From Epibacterium ulvae (GTDB lineage: Bacteria > Pseudomonadota > Alphaproteobacteria > Rhodobacterales > Rhodobacteraceae): a stretch of DNA of 43,694 bases. Within the stretch, counting starts at the first letter, position 1, and every line of letters begins with the position of its first letter. Both the position numbers and the translations under genes were made by a program. Shown here piece after piece: positions 1 to 8,011 of the stretch. Location: contig NZ_JAHHIR010000060.1 of assembly GCF_018678075.1 (NCBI RefSeq), forward strand, positions 1 to 43,694. Direction: 5' to 3'. The notes below the pieces were generated by a model, which made no database searches, was not told the DNA's origin, and was given only the letters and a program-made list of their open reading frames with translations.

Positions 1-318
1 ATATACCCGCAACCCCTAAATCACAAAAACATAAAAGAAATCACACAAAACATAAAAAAATAAACAATATCAATGACCTAACCGTGATAAGTTTCGCAGA
101 AATACACAAAACCAACAGGCCAAACCACCGTGAGGCCAACCCAACGAAACCCCCAAATCACCGAAGAACAACATAAAACAAACATACCAACACACTTATC
201 CACAAAATAGACGGGAATCCCAAACCAAACGCCGACTCGCATATGCGAACCGGCGTTCAAAAACCCAGACCGGCCCCGAATCCGGAGATGAAGAGGTGGA
301 GCGGTGATTTGCCTATGG
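1..318. other. G-poor A/C-rich non-coding spacer with a DnaA-box 9-mer
   Basis: No convincing gene lies here. By hand count the first 240 bases of the plus strand contain about 24 G, and A and C dominate, a strong strand asymmetry unlike the coding DNA that follows. A perfect DnaA-box 9-mer (TTATCCACA) sits at 196-204; I see no second perfect copy, so this is not enough to call an origin. The one long open frame on the minus strand (78-353) has no recognisable domain, overlaps nsrR and looks accidental. A 30-base palindrome at 228-257 is listed separately. Confidence 0.6.
228..257 (-). terminator. 30-base imperfect palindrome downstream of nsrR
   Basis: Two 15-base arms (228-242 and 243-257) pair at 13 of 15 positions around a central CATATG. 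It lies about 60 bases past the nsrR stop codon. On the minus strand it is followed by a T-rich but interrupted stretch, so it may end nsrR transcription. With no loop beyond the central palindrome it could equally be a protein-binding site. Confidence 0.4.
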
Positions 319-768
319 TCAGGCGCGCACGCAGGCGGCAGGGCGCATGGCATCCATCATCTCTGACGGGTCACAGATCAACGCATCGAGCGTAACCTCG
401 TCCAAAGCCTGAAAGAAGGCATGGGCCGCATCCGACAAAGCGGTGCGCAGGCGGCACACATCCAATTGCGGACAGGAATCCTCGCCATCGCCAAAACATT
501 CGATGATCGGCACCGGACCTTCGACCTGGCGGAAGACGTCGCCCACCCGGATCTCACTGGCGGGACGGGCAAGCGCAATACCGCCGCGCCGACCACGGTG
601 CGTGTTCAGAAATCCGCGCTGGCTGAGCTGGTTGATCACCTGTGCCAAATGGTTCTCTGAAATCTTGCAGCGGTCAGCTATCTCTGCCTTGGTGACAAGG
701 CGGCCGTCATTGGCGGCACAATACATCAGCAACCGCACAGCGATATTGGTCCGTTTGGTGATACGCAT
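319..768 (-). CDS. nsrR: NsrR-type Rrf2 family nitric-oxide-sensing repressor
   Basis: A 149-residue Rrf2 family regulator. The N-terminal half is a winged helix (MRITKRTNIAVRLLMY followed by the helix-turn-helix around KAEIADRCKISENHLAQVI). The C-terminal part holds three cysteines in C-x7-C-x5-C spacing (ECFGDGEDSC then PQLDVC). This matches Fe-S cluster NsrR proteins better than the C-x5-C-x5-C of IscR. Family knowledge: the cluster is destroyed by NO, which relieves repression of NO-detoxification and denitrification genes. I chose the ATG at 768 because an upstream in-frame start at 810 would add 14 residues outside the conserved domain. The gene is transcribed away from the gene at 864, with an FNR-type box between them. 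No NO-reductase or flavohaemoglobin gene is in view; a target could lie beyond the window start. Confidence 0.85.
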   Translation of the reverse strand: MRITKRTNIAVRLLMYCAANDGRLVTKAEIADRCKISENHLAQVINQLSQRGFLNTHRGRRGGIALARPASEIRVGDVFRQVEGPVPIIECFGDGEDSCPQLDVCRLRTALSDAAHAFFQALDEVTLDALICDPSEMMDAMRPAACVRA

Positions 769-828
769 GGGACATCTCCGGGTAGAACAATGGATGCATG
801 AGGGTTGCACAGCAGGCCAAAGGCCGGT

Positions 829-842
829 TTGACATACATCAA
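829..842. promoter_or_regulatory. FNR/FnrL/Dnr-type box
   Basis: TTGACATACATCAA is a TTGAY-N4-RTCAA inverted repeat, the form bound by FNR/CRP-family regulators of anaerobic and NO metabolism in Rhodobacteraceae. Its centre is 28 bases before the ATG at 864 and about 67 bases from the nsrR start. Activation of nsrR from a class II position or repression of the plus-strand gene are both geometrically possible. Seen by eye; binding is inferred. Confidence 0.55.
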
Positions 843-863
843 TAGGAATCGGAGAAAGCGCAT

Positions 864-1430
864 ATGAAGAACCCCTATTTCTTTGGCTACGGAAGTTTGG
901 TCAATGTTTCCACCCACACTTACGTGGATCCTCGCCCTGCCCGCCTGAGCGGTTGGAAACGTGCCTGGGTTCAGGCCGAAGAGCGGGGTCAGGCCTTTTT
1001 GACCGCCGTGCGTGCGCCTGAGTTTGAGATTGACGGGCTGGTCGCGGCCGTTCCCGATGCGGATTGGGTGGCGCTGGATCAACGGGAATACGCCTATGAA
1101 CGGCTGGCCGCCGCCAAGAGCGTCACCCATGATCTGCCAACGGGCACCGATATTCAGGTCTATGCGGTGGCGCCCGCCGTCCAGCACAAGACCACCCCTG
1201 CCTATCCCGTCTGGATGAGCTATCTGGATGTGGTGGTGCAAGGCTATCTGCGGGTCTTTGGCGAGGCGGGCGTTGCAGGGTTTTTCGAGACCACGGACAA
1301 TTGGGCGCGCCCCTTTGTGGATGACCGCGCCGACCCCAAATATCCGCGTGCGCAAGTACTGAGCACATCGGAGCAAGAGTTGGTGGATCACTGGCTGGCA
1401 CAGACAGCTGCGGAACGGGTCATGGGCTAA
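864..1430 (+). CDS. gamma-glutamylcyclotransferase-like (AIG2/GGCT fold) protein
   Basis: This 188-residue protein begins with FFGYGSLVN, the YGSL substrate-binding loop typical of gamma-glutamylcyclotransferase-fold proteins. A glutamate in LDQREYAYERL lies where the family's catalytic Glu is expected. Members release 5-oxoproline from gamma-glutamyl amines or peptides, and some act in glutathione turnover; the substrate here cannot be read from sequence. GGAG lies upstream of the ATG. The gene is divergent from nsrR, with an FNR-type box in the short intergenic stretch, so oxygen- or NO-linked control is possible. A hairpin at 1467-1494 follows it and separates it from convergent gltX. Confidence 0.7.
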   Translation: MKNPYFFGYGSLVNVSTHTYVDPRPARLSGWKRAWVQAEERGQAFLTAVRAPEFEIDGLVAAVPDADWVALDQREYAYERLAAAKSVTHDLPTGTDIQVYAVAPAVQHKTTPAYPVWMSYLDVVVQGYLRVFGEAGVAGFFETTDNWARPFVDDRADPKYPRAQVLSTSEQELVDHWLAQTAAERVMG

Positions 1431-1466
1431 GGGCCGTCGCAGCCATAGAGCAACCATAGACATGCA

Positions 1467-1494
1467 AAAGGCGCGCCCGATTGGCCGCGCCTTT
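1467..1494. terminator. hairpin between convergent genes
   Basis: AAAGGCGCG (1467-1475) pairs with CGCGCCTTT (1486-1494). The plus side continues with GTTATTT and the minus side with a short T run. It lies between the convergent cyclotransferase-like gene and gltX and probably serves both. Confidence 0.65.
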
Positions 1495-1527
1495 GTTATT
1501 TCAACGATGCCTTTGAGCCGGGCGGCT

Positions 1528-2853
1528 TTAGCCGCGTGCGCGCACCACTTTCATCAACGGTAGCAGAGCTCCCATATCGGGGCCACGCTCCATGCCGGTG
1601 ACGGCTTTGCGCAATGGCATGAACAGACCTTTGCCTTTGCGGCCTGTGGCCTCTTTTACAGCCGTGGTCCAGCTCTTCCAGCTGTCAGCCTCATAGGGGC
1701 CTTCGGGCAGAAGCTTCATTGCCTCGGCCACGAAATCTGCGTCATCCTCTGCGATCATTGGCTCAGCACCGTCCTGGCAGAGCGTCCACCATTGGCCGAG
1801 ATCCGCGAGCGTTGTGATGTTTTCACGCGCTACACCCCAAAAGGCCGCCTGTTGGTCGGCAGGCACACCCAATGCGTCGAGATCCGCCTTAACATCCTCG
1901 GCCGATTGCGCCTGCAGATAGCGGGCGGTCAGCGGGAAGACGTCCTGAACGTCAAATTTGGTCGGCGCGGTGCCGAAACGGGAGACATCAAAGCCCTCGA
2001 TCAGTTCGGCCATGCCTGTCCGCAGTTCAACCGGATCCGACGAGCCAAGACGCGCCATCAAGGACAACAGCGCCATGGGCTGCACGCCCTGTTCACGCAG
2101 ATCACGCAGCGCAAGGGTGCCCAGGCGTTTAGACAGCGCTTCGCCCTGTGGGCCGGTCAACAGAGAGTGGTGGGCAAATTCCGGATGGTCAAACCCAAGC
2201 GCTTGCATGATCTGGATCTGGGTTGCGGTGTTGGTCACATGGTCGGAGCCACGCACAACATGGGTCACACCCATATCGGTGTCATCGACAACGGAGGCCA
2301 GCGTATAAAGGAACTGCCCATCGCCGCGGATCAGAACCGGGTCAGACACGGATGCCGCGTCAATAGAGGTGTCGCCCCCGATCCCATCGGTCCATTCGAT
2401 GCGGGCATGGTTCAGTTTGAACCGCCACACGCCATCGCCACGCTCTGCGCGCAGCGCGTCTTTTTCAGCGTCAGACAGCGCGAGCGCCGCCCGGTCATAG
2501 ACCGGCGGCTTGCCCATGTTCAGCTGTTTCTTGCGCTTGAGATCCAGCTCGACCGGAGTTTCGAACGCCTCATAGAAACGGCCCGCATCGCGCAGCTTGT
2601 CAGCGGCCGCCACATACATATCCATACGCTCGGACTGGCGCTCGACCTTGTCCCAGGTCAGGCCCAACCATTCGAGGTCTTGCTTGATCGCGTCGACATA
2701 TTCTTCTTTGGAGCGCTCGGGATCGGTGTCATCGATACGCAGGATAAAGGTGCCGCCAGCCTTGCGGGCGATCAGATAGTTCATCAGCGCGGTGCGCAGG
2801 TTGCCCACGTGAATATATCCGGTGGGCGACGGAGCAAATCGGGTGGTGGTCAT
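1528..2853 (-). CDS. gltX: glutamyl-tRNA synthetase (GltX, zinc-less form)
   Basis: A 441-residue class I aminoacyl-tRNA synthetase that charges tRNA(Glu), and in many alphaproteobacteria also tRNA(Gln) for later amidation. The HIGH-type motif is in RFAPSPTGYIHVGNLRTAL near the N-terminus and the KMSKS-type motif is ALSKR. The segment after YEAFETPVELDLKRKK lacks the cysteines that bind zinc in E. coli GluRS. Many alphaproteobacteria carry two GluRS paralogues; this sequence alone does not tell me which this is. The ATG at 2853 is preceded by AGGAG; the open frame extends 65 codons further upstream without homology. The gene is convergent with the cyclotransferase-like gene, and a DUF1801 gene lies upstream on the same strand. 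Confidence 0.92.
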   Translation of the reverse strand: MTTTRFAPSPTGYIHVGNLRTALMNYLIARKAGGTFILRIDDTDPERSKEEYVDAIKQDLEWLGLTWDKVERQSERMDMYVAAADKLRDAGRFYEAFETPVELDLKRKKQLNMGKPPVYDRAALALSDAEKDALRAERGDGVWRFKLNHARIEWTDGIGGDTSIDAASVSDPVLIRGDGQFLYTLASVVDDTDMGVTHVVRGSDHVTNTATQIQIMQALGFDHPEFAHHSLLTGPQGEALSKRLGTLALRDLREQGVQPMALLSLMARLGSSDPVELRTGMAELIEGFDVSRFGTAPTKFDVQDVFPLTARYLQAQSAEDVKADLDALGVPADQQAAFWGVARENITTLADLGQWWTLCQDGAEPMIAEDDADFVAEAMKLLPEGPYEADSWKSWTTAVKEATGRKGKGLFMPLRKAVTGMERGPDMGALLPLMKVVRARG

Positions 2854-2995
2854 CAAGCATCTCCTGTTGCGATGTGCTCTGTCATATGCAGGCTGCTTTG
2901 TCCAGTTCGCCCCGGTTGGCGCAGGCTTTTGCAGCGCACCGGCAAGGTGACGCACAGCACACTTTGGAGGTGCCAAAAGAAGGTAAAGGCTTGAT

Positions 2996-3439
2996 TTACG
3001 TTGGCGACACGGACCAGATTTTATCCAGATCCTTGAGCCCTTTTGCAATCAGCTCGGCCAGAACATCCATATCGATATCCGCCAGCTTGTTCACGTATAG
3101 GCAGGACTTACCTGTCTTGTGCTTGCCAAGGCGCGCCAGAATCTCACCGTAGTCTTGGTAGCCGGGCATGATGTAGATCGAGTGTCGCGCTTTGCGGGGG
3201 GAGAAACCGGTGGCGAGAAAGTCCCCTTCTCGGCCACTGTCATAGACATAGTGATAGCTGCCGTAGCCAATGATGCTTGGACCCCACATCTGCGCGTCCA
3301 ATCCGGTGACTCGTCGAAACAGTAGATCCAGCGCTCGCGCCTCGGCTGCCTTGCGCGCGGGCTCGACGCCGCCCAAAAACGCCGCCACATCCTGCGTGGT
3401 CGGAGTGGTTTTGTTTCCGGATTTTGAAGGCTTGGTCAT
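2996..3439 (-). CDS. DUF1801 (YdhG-like) domain protein
   Basis: A 147-residue soluble protein of the DUF1801 type, recognised from MWGPSIIGYGSYHY, FSPRKARHSIYIMPGY and LGKHKTGKSCLYVNKL. The biochemical role of the family is not established; the fold resembles the frataxin/iron-chaperone-like YdhG group. I chose the ATG at 3439 because GAGGTG lies just upstream; an alternative ATG at 3460 adds seven residues. It may be read with gltX, 142 bases downstream on the same strand. Confidence 0.75.
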   Translation of the reverse strand: MTKPSKSGNKTTPTTQDVAAFLGGVEPARKAAEARALDLLFRRVTGLDAQMWGPSIIGYGSYHYVYDSGREGDFLATGFSPRKARHSIYIMPGYQDYGEILARLGKHKTGKSCLYVNKLADIDMDVLAELIAKGLKDLDKIWSVSPT

Positions 3440-3564
3440 CGGTCTCACCTCTGACTTCATACTGTAGCAATGCTCACGCTCTCGTCATCCCAAAATCGCC
3501 AAGCAGTTGTTAATGTGCGCAAGAACACGCCTGTTCGAAGCCCCCTATGGAATGAGGTTCCACA

Positions 3565-4497
3565 ATGTCTTTCAAACTGTCCCGTCGCGCAGCGCTTGGC
3601 GCAGCTGCCGCCCTGCCCTTGTCCTTGGCCGCAAGACCTCTGCTGGCCAAAGCAAGCGTGACTCCGGTCAACAGCATAATCGCACGCAGCTTTAAGATCG
3701 GTAAATTCGTCGTCACCACCATTCTGGACGGTTCCGCTCGTCGCGAAGACGCCTTTGACATCTTTGGCAGCACTACCACCGAAGACGAATTCAAGAAAGT
3801 CTCCGCTGAGAACTTCATCTCTGCAGATGCGGCGCAATTCTATTTCACGCCGACTCTTGTGGACACAGGTGCCGAGCTGGTTCTGTTTGATACAGGCCTG
3901 GGCAACGGCGGCATTCAAGCCGGCCTCGCCGAAGTGGGCATCACACCCGAGCAGATCGACGTTGTTGTCATCACCCATATGCATCCTGACCACATTGGCG
4001 GAATGGCGACCGATGGTCATGTGACATTCCCGAATGCCCGTTACGTGACGGCTGCGAAAGAGTATGACTTCTGGTCCGGCTTTGATGAGACCCACCGCGT
4101 GGGCGGTCTGGTGAAAAAGAACGTGACCCCAGTTGCGGAAAAGACCACTTTTGTCAAAGACGGTGAAAGCGTTGTTTCCGGCGTCACTGCCATCGCCGCG
4201 CCAGGTCACACTCCCGGCCACACCATCTATATGCTGGAAAGCGAAGGCCAACAGTTGCTGCTGACCGCAGACATGGCGAACCACTACATCTGGGCGTTCC
4301 ATAACCCTGAGTGGGCGATTTCCTTTGACGGCGACAAAGACCTCGCGGCCGCGACTCGTCGCGCCAAGATGGACATGCTGGCCGCCGATAAGATCCCGAT
4401 GATCGGTTACCACATGCCTTTCCCTGGCATGGGTTTTGTTGAAACCCGTGGTTCCGGCTTCCGTTTTGTGCCGGTCAGCTATCAATTCGCGATCTAA
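3565..4497 (+). CDS. Tat-exported MBL-fold metallo-hydrolase
   Basis: A 310-residue metallo-beta-lactamase-fold enzyme with a twin-arginine signal (SRRAALGAAAALPLSLAARPLLA), so it is predicted to be folded and metallated before export to the periplasm. The zinc motif HMHPDHIGG is at residues 138-146, a second histidine is in GHTPGH, and the bridging aspartate is in LLTADMANHY. This is a complete binuclear zinc site. The family includes lactonases, glyoxalase II-like and other hydrolases, and the substrate cannot be predicted. The ribosome binding site GAGGT is well placed. It stands alone between divergent DUF1801 and convergent nadE. Confidence 0.85.
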   Translation: MSFKLSRRAALGAAAALPLSLAARPLLAKASVTPVNSIIARSFKIGKFVVTTILDGSARREDAFDIFGSTTTEDEFKKVSAENFISADAAQFYFTPTLVDTGAELVLFDTGLGNGGIQAGLAEVGITPEQIDVVVITHMHPDHIGGMATDGHVTFPNARYVTAAKEYDFWSGFDETHRVGGLVKKNVTPVAEKTTFVKDGESVVSGVTAIAAPGHTPGHTIYMLESEGQQLLLTADMANHYIWAFHNPEWAISFDGDKDLAAATRRAKMDMLAADKIPMIGYHMPFPGMGFVETRGSGFRFVPVSYQFAI

Positions 4498-4537
4498 GGT
4501 GAAGCGGCTGGGGGTGCTCCCGCGCCCTCGGCCCCTC

Positions 4538-4604
4538 CCCGCCAAAAGGCGGGCACCGACCTCGATCTTGGGCGTAGCACCGCGCTGTGCGCGGTGCTTC
4601 GCCC
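4538..4604. terminator. tandem hairpins between convergent MBL and nadE genes
   Basis: Hairpin one pairs CCCGCC (4538-4543) with GGCGGG (4548-4553) around AAAA. Hairpin two is long: GGGCG plus AGCACCGCGC (4570-4585) pairs with GCGCGGTGCT plus CGCCC (4589-4604), with a single T-T mismatch and a TGT loop. Neither has a clear T run. They may end transcription from both sides or belong to a dispersed repeat family. Confidence 0.55.
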
Positions 4605-4679
4605 AACTGGCACAGGATTGCCTGCAAACCGAGACAGGCGGGAGCGCTCAGCCGGTGTTTTTCCAAACAGGTTGTGTGA

Positions 4680-6338
4680 TCAGCTTGAGCTGCGCCAACG
4701 GTTCACGATGGGGTAGCGGCGATCCAGCCAAAAGGCGCGTGGCGTCAAACGTGCGCCCGGAGCCGATTGGAAGCGTTTGTATTCACTGAGGAAAACGAGA
4801 TGCTCTATCCGTTTGGCCTCTGCCCTATCAAAACCGGCAGCAACGCAATCCTCGACCGAGCCGTCCTGATCGACCAGAATATCCAGCATCGCATCCAAGA
4901 TCGGATAATCTGGCAGGCTGTCGCTGTCTTTTTGGTCTTCGTGCAGCTCCGCTGAAGGGGGCTTGTCGATCACGTTAGGGCGGATCACTTCGGTTGCCGG
5001 CCCCATCATCCAATCCCGGTGATTGGCATTGCGCCAGCGGCAGGTTTCAAACACCCGCGTCTTATACAGATCCTTGATCGGGTTATAGCCGCCGTTCATG
5101 TCGCCATAGATGGTTGCATACCCAACAGCGACCTCGGATTTGTTACCGGTGGTCAGCAGCATCTCGCCAAACTTATTTGACATCGCCATCAACAACAGAC
5201 CCCGCAGGCGGGATTGGACGTTCTCTTCGGTCAAATCCGCATCCCGGCCCGCAAACAGCGGCGCGAGCGTTTTGGTGATCGCGTCGCGCCCCTCAGAAAT
5301 CGGCACATAGTCATAGTGAACGCCCAGCGCCTTGGCGACCGCTTCAGCGTCGGACAGAGATTCTGTGGACGTGTATTCGGACGGCAGCATTACGCAGCGC
5401 ACGTTGTCTGCTCCGATTGCGTCGACCGCGATGGCCGCCACCAGCGCGGAATCCACGCCGCCAGACAGGCCCAGCAACACTTTGGCAAATCCGCTTTTGC
5501 GCAGGTAGTCGCGCAGGGCCAGAACCATCACCTGATAGTCCTGCTCCCATTCATCTGGCATATGTGCCTTTTCACCCTCGACCGCGCGCCAGCCTTCTGC
5601 GGTGCGTTCAAGATCCAGCTGCGTTACAGCCTCCTCGAACGCTGGCATTTGCAGCGCCAGGCCGCCGCCCGGGTTCAGGACAAAAGTACCGCCATCAAAG
5701 ACCTGATCGTCCTGTCCACCAACCATATTCAGGTAAATCACCGGCAAGCCGGTCTCAACCGTGCGGGCCACCATATGGTTCTGCCGCACTTCAATTTTGT
5801 TGCGGTAATAGGGCGAACCATTGGGGATCAAAAGGAACTCAGCACCGGTTTCCACCAGCGTTTCGGCCACATCAATGTGCCACCCGTCTTCACAAATTGG
5901 CGAGCCAACGCGCGTCTCGCCAACCACATAGGGGCCACCCAAGGGGCCTGCATCAAAGATGCGCACCTCGTCAAAGACCGTCTCGTTCGGCAAATGGTGT
6001 TTCAGAACACGGCTGGCGATCTTCCCGTTCTTGAGGATCAGATAGGCGTTGTACAATTTGCCATCTTCCGCCCAGGGGCAGCCGACCGCAAGCGCTGGAC
6101 CATCGGCGCAGCGTTTCGCCAACGCCTCCGCTTCCGCTTTAGCTGCTTGGTGAAACGCGGGCTTCATCACCAGGTCCTGCGCGTTATAGCCGGTCAGAAA
6201 CATCTCTGGCAGCGCGACCAAATCGGCGTCGGCGGCAGCACCTTCTTCCCAGGCCGTCACCGCTTTGGCTGCATTTCCGGCAATGTCGCCTACAGTCGGG
6301 TTCAACTGTGCGAGAGTAATGCGAAATCGATCAGCCAT
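4680..6338 (-). CDS. nadE: glutamine-dependent NAD+ synthetase
   Basis: A 552-residue two-domain enzyme that makes NAD+ from nicotinic acid adenine dinucleotide, ATP and glutamine in the cytoplasm. The N-terminal nitrilase-type glutaminase domain carries the Glu-Lys-Cys triad at about E45 (ALPEMFLTGY), K113 (VLKHHLPN) and C149 (SPICEDGWH). The C-terminal synthetase domain has the ATP-pyrophosphatase P-loop SGGVDS at 292-297, plus TTGNKSE and YGDMNGG. Length fits the fused bacterial form. The ATG at 6338 begins the conserved MADRFRITLAQLNPTVGD. The gene is convergent with the MBL-fold gene and divergent from the MORN-repeat gene. Confidence 0.93.
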   Translation of the reverse strand: MADRFRITLAQLNPTVGDIAGNAAKAVTAWEEGAAADADLVALPEMFLTGYNAQDLVMKPAFHQAAKAEAEALAKRCADGPALAVGCPWAEDGKLYNAYLILKNGKIASRVLKHHLPNETVFDEVRIFDAGPLGGPYVVGETRVGSPICEDGWHIDVAETLVETGAEFLLIPNGSPYYRNKIEVRQNHMVARTVETGLPVIYLNMVGGQDDQVFDGGTFVLNPGGGLALQMPAFEEAVTQLDLERTAEGWRAVEGEKAHMPDEWEQDYQVMVLALRDYLRKSGFAKVLLGLSGGVDSALVAAIAVDAIGADNVRCVMLPSEYTSTESLSDAEAVAKALGVHYDYVPISEGRDAITKTLAPLFAGRDADLTEENVQSRLRGLLLMAMSNKFGEMLLTTGNKSEVAVGYATIYGDMNGGYNPIKDLYKTRVFETCRWRNANHRDWMMGPATEVIRPNVIDKPPSAELHEDQKDSDSLPDYPILDAMLDILVDQDGSVEDCVAAGFDRAEAKRIEHLVFLSEYKRFQSAPGARLTPRAFWLDRRYPIVNRWRSSS

Positions 6339-6418
6339 TTTGTCCTACACTTTTTCAGTCGCTCTCCTTGCCATTTATCAGATCAGCCGCCGAGGGGAAG
6401 CCCACGCCGTAAAAGAGA

Positions 6419-6447
6419 TTGCGACATTGCACTTGCTGACATAGTTT
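6419..6447 (+). promoter_or_regulatory. candidate sigma-70-type promoter for the MORN-repeat gene
   Basis: TTGCGA (6419-6424) and TAGTTT (6442-6447) are 17 bases apart, about 60 bases upstream of the ATG at 6506. A small GC hairpin lies in the predicted leader near 6456-6475. Seen by eye only. Confidence 0.35.
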
Positions 6448-6505
6448 TTGCCCAAGCATCGGCGCCCCTTGGGGGTGCGTCTCCAAAAGGCAGGCAGAGG
6501 TTCAC

Positions 6506-7948
6506 ATGATCCGCTTTGGCACTATCACCGCAATCACGACCGCTCTGGCGCTGACCGGCGCGGCCTGGGCGCAAGACGGTCAGCCCATCACCACGCAGGA
6601 TGAGATCGGCGGCATCTATGAGGGTGAATTCAAAGGCGGGTTGCAACATGGCACCGGCACATACACCCTGCCCAATGGCTATGAATACTCCGGCGCCTGG
6701 GTCGAGGGGGAAATCCACGGCCAGGGTGTCGCACGGTTCCCCAATGGGTCGATCTATGAGGGGCAATTTGCCAAAGGCAAACCCGAAGGCATCGGCAAGA
6801 TCACCTTTGCGGATGGCGGCACCTATGAAGGCGAATGGGGTGATGGTGTCATAAACGGGCAAGGGATCGCGATTTACGCCAATGGCATGCGCTACGAGGG
6901 CACATTCGCCGATGGAAAACATCACGGCCATGGCACGATGACCAACCCGGATGGTTACCAATACACCGGCAATTGGGTCGAAGGACACAAAGACGGCAAA
7001 GGGAAAATCCTGCAGTCGAATGGTGCCACCTACGAAGGTGACGTACGTGACGGCAAGCTGGATGGCTTCGGCAAACTCACCCTGCCCGATGGCCTGATCT
7101 ACGAAGGCGAATGGCTCAACGACCAAATGCACGGCCAGGGCAAGCTGACGCTGCCCAATGGTGACATCTATGAGGGTCCGCTGGTTGCCGGGCGTCGTCA
7201 GGGTCGCGGCAAGCTGAACTATGCGGATGGCTCAGTTTACGAGGGCGATTTTGAGGATGACCTGCGCCACGGCACGGGGTCCTTTAAGGGCACCGATGGC
7301 TATGAGTACTCCGGCAATTGGTCTGGTGGTCAAATCGAAGGCGCTGGTGAGGTCACCTATCCCGATGGCTCGGTTTACAAGGGTGAGTTTCGCGCGGATC
7401 TGCCGGATGGCGAGGGGAAAGTCACCTATGCGGACGGCTCCTCCTATGAGGGCAACTGGATAGCCGGCGTGATCGAAGGCGAAGGCAAATCGATCTACCC
7501 CAATGGTGTGACCTATATAGGCACGTTCAAAAATGCCAAACACCACGGACGCGGGGTGATGACCTATTCCGATGGCTATCGTTACGAGGGCGACTGGGAC
7601 AAGAACCTGCGTCACGGCGAGGCGGTTGTCACCTATGCTGATGGTTCAGTCTACACCGGCGGGTTTGACGTCGGGCAGCGCCATGGAACCGGTAAGATCG
7701 TGATGGTTGATGGTTTCAGCTACGAGGGCAACTGGGACCAGGGCAAGATCACCGGCAAAGGGATCGCACGTTACACCAACGGGGACATCTACGAAGGCAA
7801 TTTCCTCAACGGTAAACGCCAGGGCCCCGGCGTCATTCGCTATGCCAGCGGGCAGGAAGCAGCTGGCGAATGGGATGATGGCGCCTTGGTCGTCGCCCCT
7901 GTAGCGGCTGAGGGCACCGAAGCTGAGGTCGTTCCGGCCACCGAGTGA
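6506..7948 (+). CDS. exported MORN-repeat protein (about 18 repeats)
   Basis: A 480-residue protein with a Sec signal peptide (hydrophobic stretch to AAWAQD) followed by an almost unbroken run of 23-residue MORN repeats, each built on YEGxWxxGxxHGxGxxxxxxG. I count 18 clear copies from about residue 38 to 450 and a degraded last one (AAGEWDDG). The tail is short, acidic and alanine/valine-rich. MORN arrays form long flat beta-hairpin ribbons that in other proteins contact lipids or partner proteins; no enzymatic domain is fused here. The signal peptide points to the periplasm, outer membrane or outside the cell. AGAGG precedes the ATG and a strong terminator at 7977-8011 ends the unit, so it is probably monocistronic. 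Function unknown. Confidence 0.85.
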   Translation: MIRFGTITAITTALALTGAAWAQDGQPITTQDEIGGIYEGEFKGGLQHGTGTYTLPNGYEYSGAWVEGEIHGQGVARFPNGSIYEGQFAKGKPEGIGKITFADGGTYEGEWGDGVINGQGIAIYANGMRYEGTFADGKHHGHGTMTNPDGYQYTGNWVEGHKDGKGKILQSNGATYEGDVRDGKLDGFGKLTLPDGLIYEGEWLNDQMHGQGKLTLPNGDIYEGPLVAGRRQGRGKLNYADGSVYEGDFEDDLRHGTGSFKGTDGYEYSGNWSGGQIEGAGEVTYPDGSVYKGEFRADLPDGEGKVTYADGSSYEGNWIAGVIEGEGKSIYPNGVTYIGTFKNAKHHGRGVMTYSDGYRYEGDWDKNLRHGEAVVTYADGSVYTGGFDVGQRHGTGKIVMVDGFSYEGNWDQGKITGKGIARYTNGDIYEGNFLNGKRQGPGVIRYASGQEAAGEWDDGALVVAPVAAEGTEAEVVPATE

Positions 7949-7976
7949 TCGCGTCTACATCGTTGCGCTCAAAACA

Positions 7977-8011
7977 CCCCCGCTAGGCTTTTCCGAGCGG
8001 GGGATTTTTTT
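7977..8011 (+). terminator. Rho-independent terminator of the MORN-repeat gene
   Basis: CCCCCGCT (7977-7984) pairs with AGCGGGGG (7996-8003), followed by A and seven T (8005-8011). The T run touches the stop codon of the convergent gene at 8010. Confidence 0.9.

Noticed and set aside
196-204. DnaA box as evidence of the chromosomal origin
   Set aside because: Only one perfect box is seen and none of the usual origin neighbours (dnaA, hemE, gidA, parAB) is present in the window.
1792-2994. 400-codon plus-strand open frame opposite gltX
   Set aside because: It mirrors codon bias of gltX in the antisense frame; no domain, no ribosome binding site, and gltX is fully conserved on the other strand. 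Similar long antisense frames opposite the MBL gene (3457-4545), nadE (5214-6509) and the M3 peptidase were dropped for the same reason.
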